NCBI GenBank assembly: GCA_024640565.1
Contig: JAHEET010000006.1
Span: 186,001 to 250,000 of the forward strand
Reading direction: 5' to 3'
DNA from: Flavobacteriaceae bacterium
GTDB lineage: Bacteria; Bacteroidota; Bacteroidia; Flavobacteriales; Flavobacteriaceae
DNA length: 64,000 bases
Shown here: piece after piece, positions 62,605-64,000 of the stretch
How positions within the stretch are numbered: position 1 is the first letter of the stretch
How the letters are laid out: each line of letters begins with the position of its first letter
Translations under genes and position numbers: made by a program
Notes under the pieces: model-generated
The model's input: only the letters and a program-made list of their open reading frames with translations
What the model was told of the DNA's origin: nothing
Databases searched by the model: none

Positions 62605-63828
62605 TCAACGATATCTAATTACCGGAAAAACAGCGCCTTCTTCAAATTCTGTTTGGCCTTGGGGCAATTGAATAAATGCATCTGCATGTATCATACTGGC
62701 TAAGTCTCCTGAACCATTTCCCAATACCGGGGTTGCCACTAAGTGCCCAAAACGTGTACTCAATTTGACTTGCAAAAAATAGGTCAGATCTGGTTTAAAG
62801 GAAATGGCTGAGGACAAAATTGCCGTTTCTTGTTCAACTTTCATCCCAACAGAATTGTAATACCAAGGATAAAAATACGCCAAGCAATTTACAAAAGTTG
62901 AAATCGGATTCCCCGGAAACCCAAAAACAATGGTGCACTTATTGTTGGGTTGTTTTGCCACCAGATCCCTATTTTTCGTGCTTCCAAACCAGAAAGGTTT
63001 TCCTGGTCTTTGTGCCACTTTATGAAATAATTTCTCAACGCCTAATTCATCAAACACTTCAGGTAAAAAATCAAATTTTCCTTTACTTACAGCACCACTA
63101 AAAAGCAACACGTCATATTCTTGTAAATAGATTTTAATCTTCGATTTTAAAATTGGTTTGTCATCTGTAAGATGTGCAGTTTCTGAGGCGATATTCAATT
63201 TTTCTAATAAGGAAACCAGCGTAAAAACATTGCTCCGTCTAATTTGGTGTTCTTGTGGAATTTTGCCAACATCGACCAATTCATCTCCCGTGGAAACAAT
63301 CATTATTTTTGGCTGCTTTGCAACGTTTACAAACGATTTTCCAACTGTAGCCAATACCCCTATTTCTGCGGCTGCTATTTTTGTGTTTTTGGCGATTAAT
63401 AGATCGCCTACTTTTCTGTCTTTTCCTTTTTCATGAATGTTTTGCCCTTTTTGAAGGCTGTCAACATGCACTATGGCAATTCCATTTTTTATGGTAATGT
63501 CTTCATAGCGAATGACCGTATTGGTGTTGTCTGGCAACACAGACCCTGTCATTACTTCCAAGCAATTTTTTGGATCTTGAAGCACCAATCGGGCACTTCC
63601 TGCAGCTTGAGTTCCGGCGATTCTAAAACTTCGTTGCCCCTTTTTGAAGGCTGTATAATCTATAGAAATTCCATCCATAGAAACCCTGTGAAATGGCGGA
63701 AAATCTCTATCCGCATAAATAGCTTCTTTTAAAACTCTCCCACCCGATTTTAAAAAGGGAATTTGTTCCACGCCAAATTCTTGGGTAGTATTCAATACGG
63801 CTTGTAATGCGGCGGCTACTGAAATCAT
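62605..63828 (-). CDS. moeA: Molybdopterin molybdenumtransferase MoeA
   Basis: 407 residues of normal length. The MoeA domains are in order: FPPFHRVSMDGISIDY near residue 40, TGSVLPDNTNTVIRYED, VSTGDELVDVG and the metal/pterin region FSGAVSKGKFDFL, then QRPGKPFWFG and FGFPGNPIST. The GAVSKGKFD segment has Val where many enzymes have GGVSxGxYD, a mild variant. It inserts molybdate into adenylated molybdopterin. It follows moaA in the same direction. Confidence 0.95.
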   Translation of the reverse strand: MISVAAALQAVLNTTQEFGVEQIPFLKSGGRVLKEAIYADRDFPPFHRVSMDGISIDYTAFKKGQRSFRIAGTQAAGSARLVLQDPKNCLEVMTGSVLPDNTNTVIRYEDITIKNGIAIVHVDSLQKGQNIHEKGKDRKVGDLLIAKNTKIAAAEIGVLATVGKSFVNVAKQPKIMIVSTGDELVDVGKIPQEHQIRRSNVFTLVSLLEKLNIASETAHLTDDKPILKSKIKIYLQEYDVLLFSGAVSKGKFDFLPEVFDELGVEKLFHKVAQRPGKPFWFGSTKNRDLVAKQPNNKCTIVFGFPGNPISTFVNCLAYFYPWYYNSVGMKVEQETAILSSAISFKPDLTYFLQVKLSTRFGHLVATPVLGNGSGDLASMIHADAFIQLPQGQTEFEEGAVFPVIRYR

Positions 63829-63866
63829 TTTAAGTGCGTAATTGTTATATTTTTGTAATCGGTTGT

Positions 63867-64000
63867 CTACCCTCCAATCGTACTCATACTTTCGGATACA
63901 TCTCCATTTTTTCGGTTTGCTTCGGCTATAAATCCATTTGCTGGCTTGTCTTTGACTAAAGATAAAAAGAGTTTTTTTAAATCGTCGTTGGAAGCTCCTT
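63867..64000 (-). CDS. moaA: GTP 3',8-cyclase MoaA (C-terminal end only)
   Basis: The last 43 codons are visible on the minus strand (ANGFIAEANRKNGDVSESM, then STIGG before TAG). The MSTIGG ending is the well-known C-terminus of MoaA, the radical SAM enzyme for the first step of molybdopterin synthesis. The rest lies right of the window. It is 38 bases upstream of moeA and probably leads the operon. Confidence 0.85.
   Translation of the reverse strand, partial: GASNDDLKKLFLSLVKDKPANGFIAEANRKNGDVSESMSTIGG

Noticed and set aside
1..64000. CRISPR array, rRNA genes or intact insertion sequences
   Set aside because: No regularly spaced direct repeats, no rRNA-like stretches and no transposase frames were found on reading through.

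Overview
The window is chromosomal DNA of a gliding marine-type member of the Flavobacteriaceae (Bacteroidetes). The evidence is low GC, almost no Shine-Dalgarno sequences, many promoters with the Bacteroidetes -7 box TAnnTTTG a few bases before start codons, a full-length sprA (type IX secretion/gliding), CarboxypepD-plug TonB-dependent receptors, and a caa3-type oxidase cluster of flavobacterial layout. I cannot fix the genus.

Layout. 1-2665: end of fabH, then accB and accC (start of fatty acid synthesis), followed by an Lrp/AsnC regulator, an HPt gene broken by an in-frame stop, and a Kelch-like membrane protein. 5431-18881 is an accessory region with decayed gene fragments. It holds a NERD-UvrD helicase flanked by GTTGG/CCAAC-type ends, a few small secreted or membrane proteins, and a retron-type reverse-transcriptase operon (12393-18581) with a divergently spaced WYL regulator. 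It ends in the C-terminal stub of a serine recombinase that runs into the 3' end of tRNA-Leu. 18829-19122 is a minus-strand tRNA cluster (Asn, Gly, Leu). 19304-27000: sucA, sucB, a tRNA-dihydrouridine synthase and a Pif1-like helicase with HRDC. 27121-34590: a PiT phosphate transporter beside a dead phosphate-porin gene, then a TonB receptor with a partner lipoprotein. 34749-41996: tsaB, a TolC-family protein and the oxidase-assembly operon (cyoE, two subunit III genes, subunit IV, SCO, DUF420). 42202-56177: acetyltransferase, deoC, two TonB-type proteins, vanZ-like, gcvH, sprA, ruvA, maeB. 56438-64000: a DUF5686 protein and a molybdenum-cofactor cluster (moaD, moaE, moeB, mobA-like fusion, moaC, moeA, end of moaA).

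The strongest candidate for an undescribed system is the retron operon. A promoter at 12420 is followed by a structured non-coding RNA bounded by perfect 11-nt inverted repeats (12441-12451 and 12607-12617). Then comes a reverse transcriptase with retron signatures (YADD, LPQGAPTSP, VTG) and an unusually long insert. Four tightly spaced genes follow: a possible degenerate GHKL-ATPase protein, a pseudo-receiver protein, a protein with an intact receiver domain and a C-terminal RxxxxH HEPN-type motif, and a PLD nuclease fused to an Hsp70 substrate-binding-like domain. The operon promoter and the WYL regulator promoter share the operator-like palindrome TGCAA-N5-TTGCA at nearly the same distance from the -7 box, suggesting that the WYL protein controls the retron. 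I do not recognise this effector set among the retron types I know. This is inference from sequence only; no searches were run.
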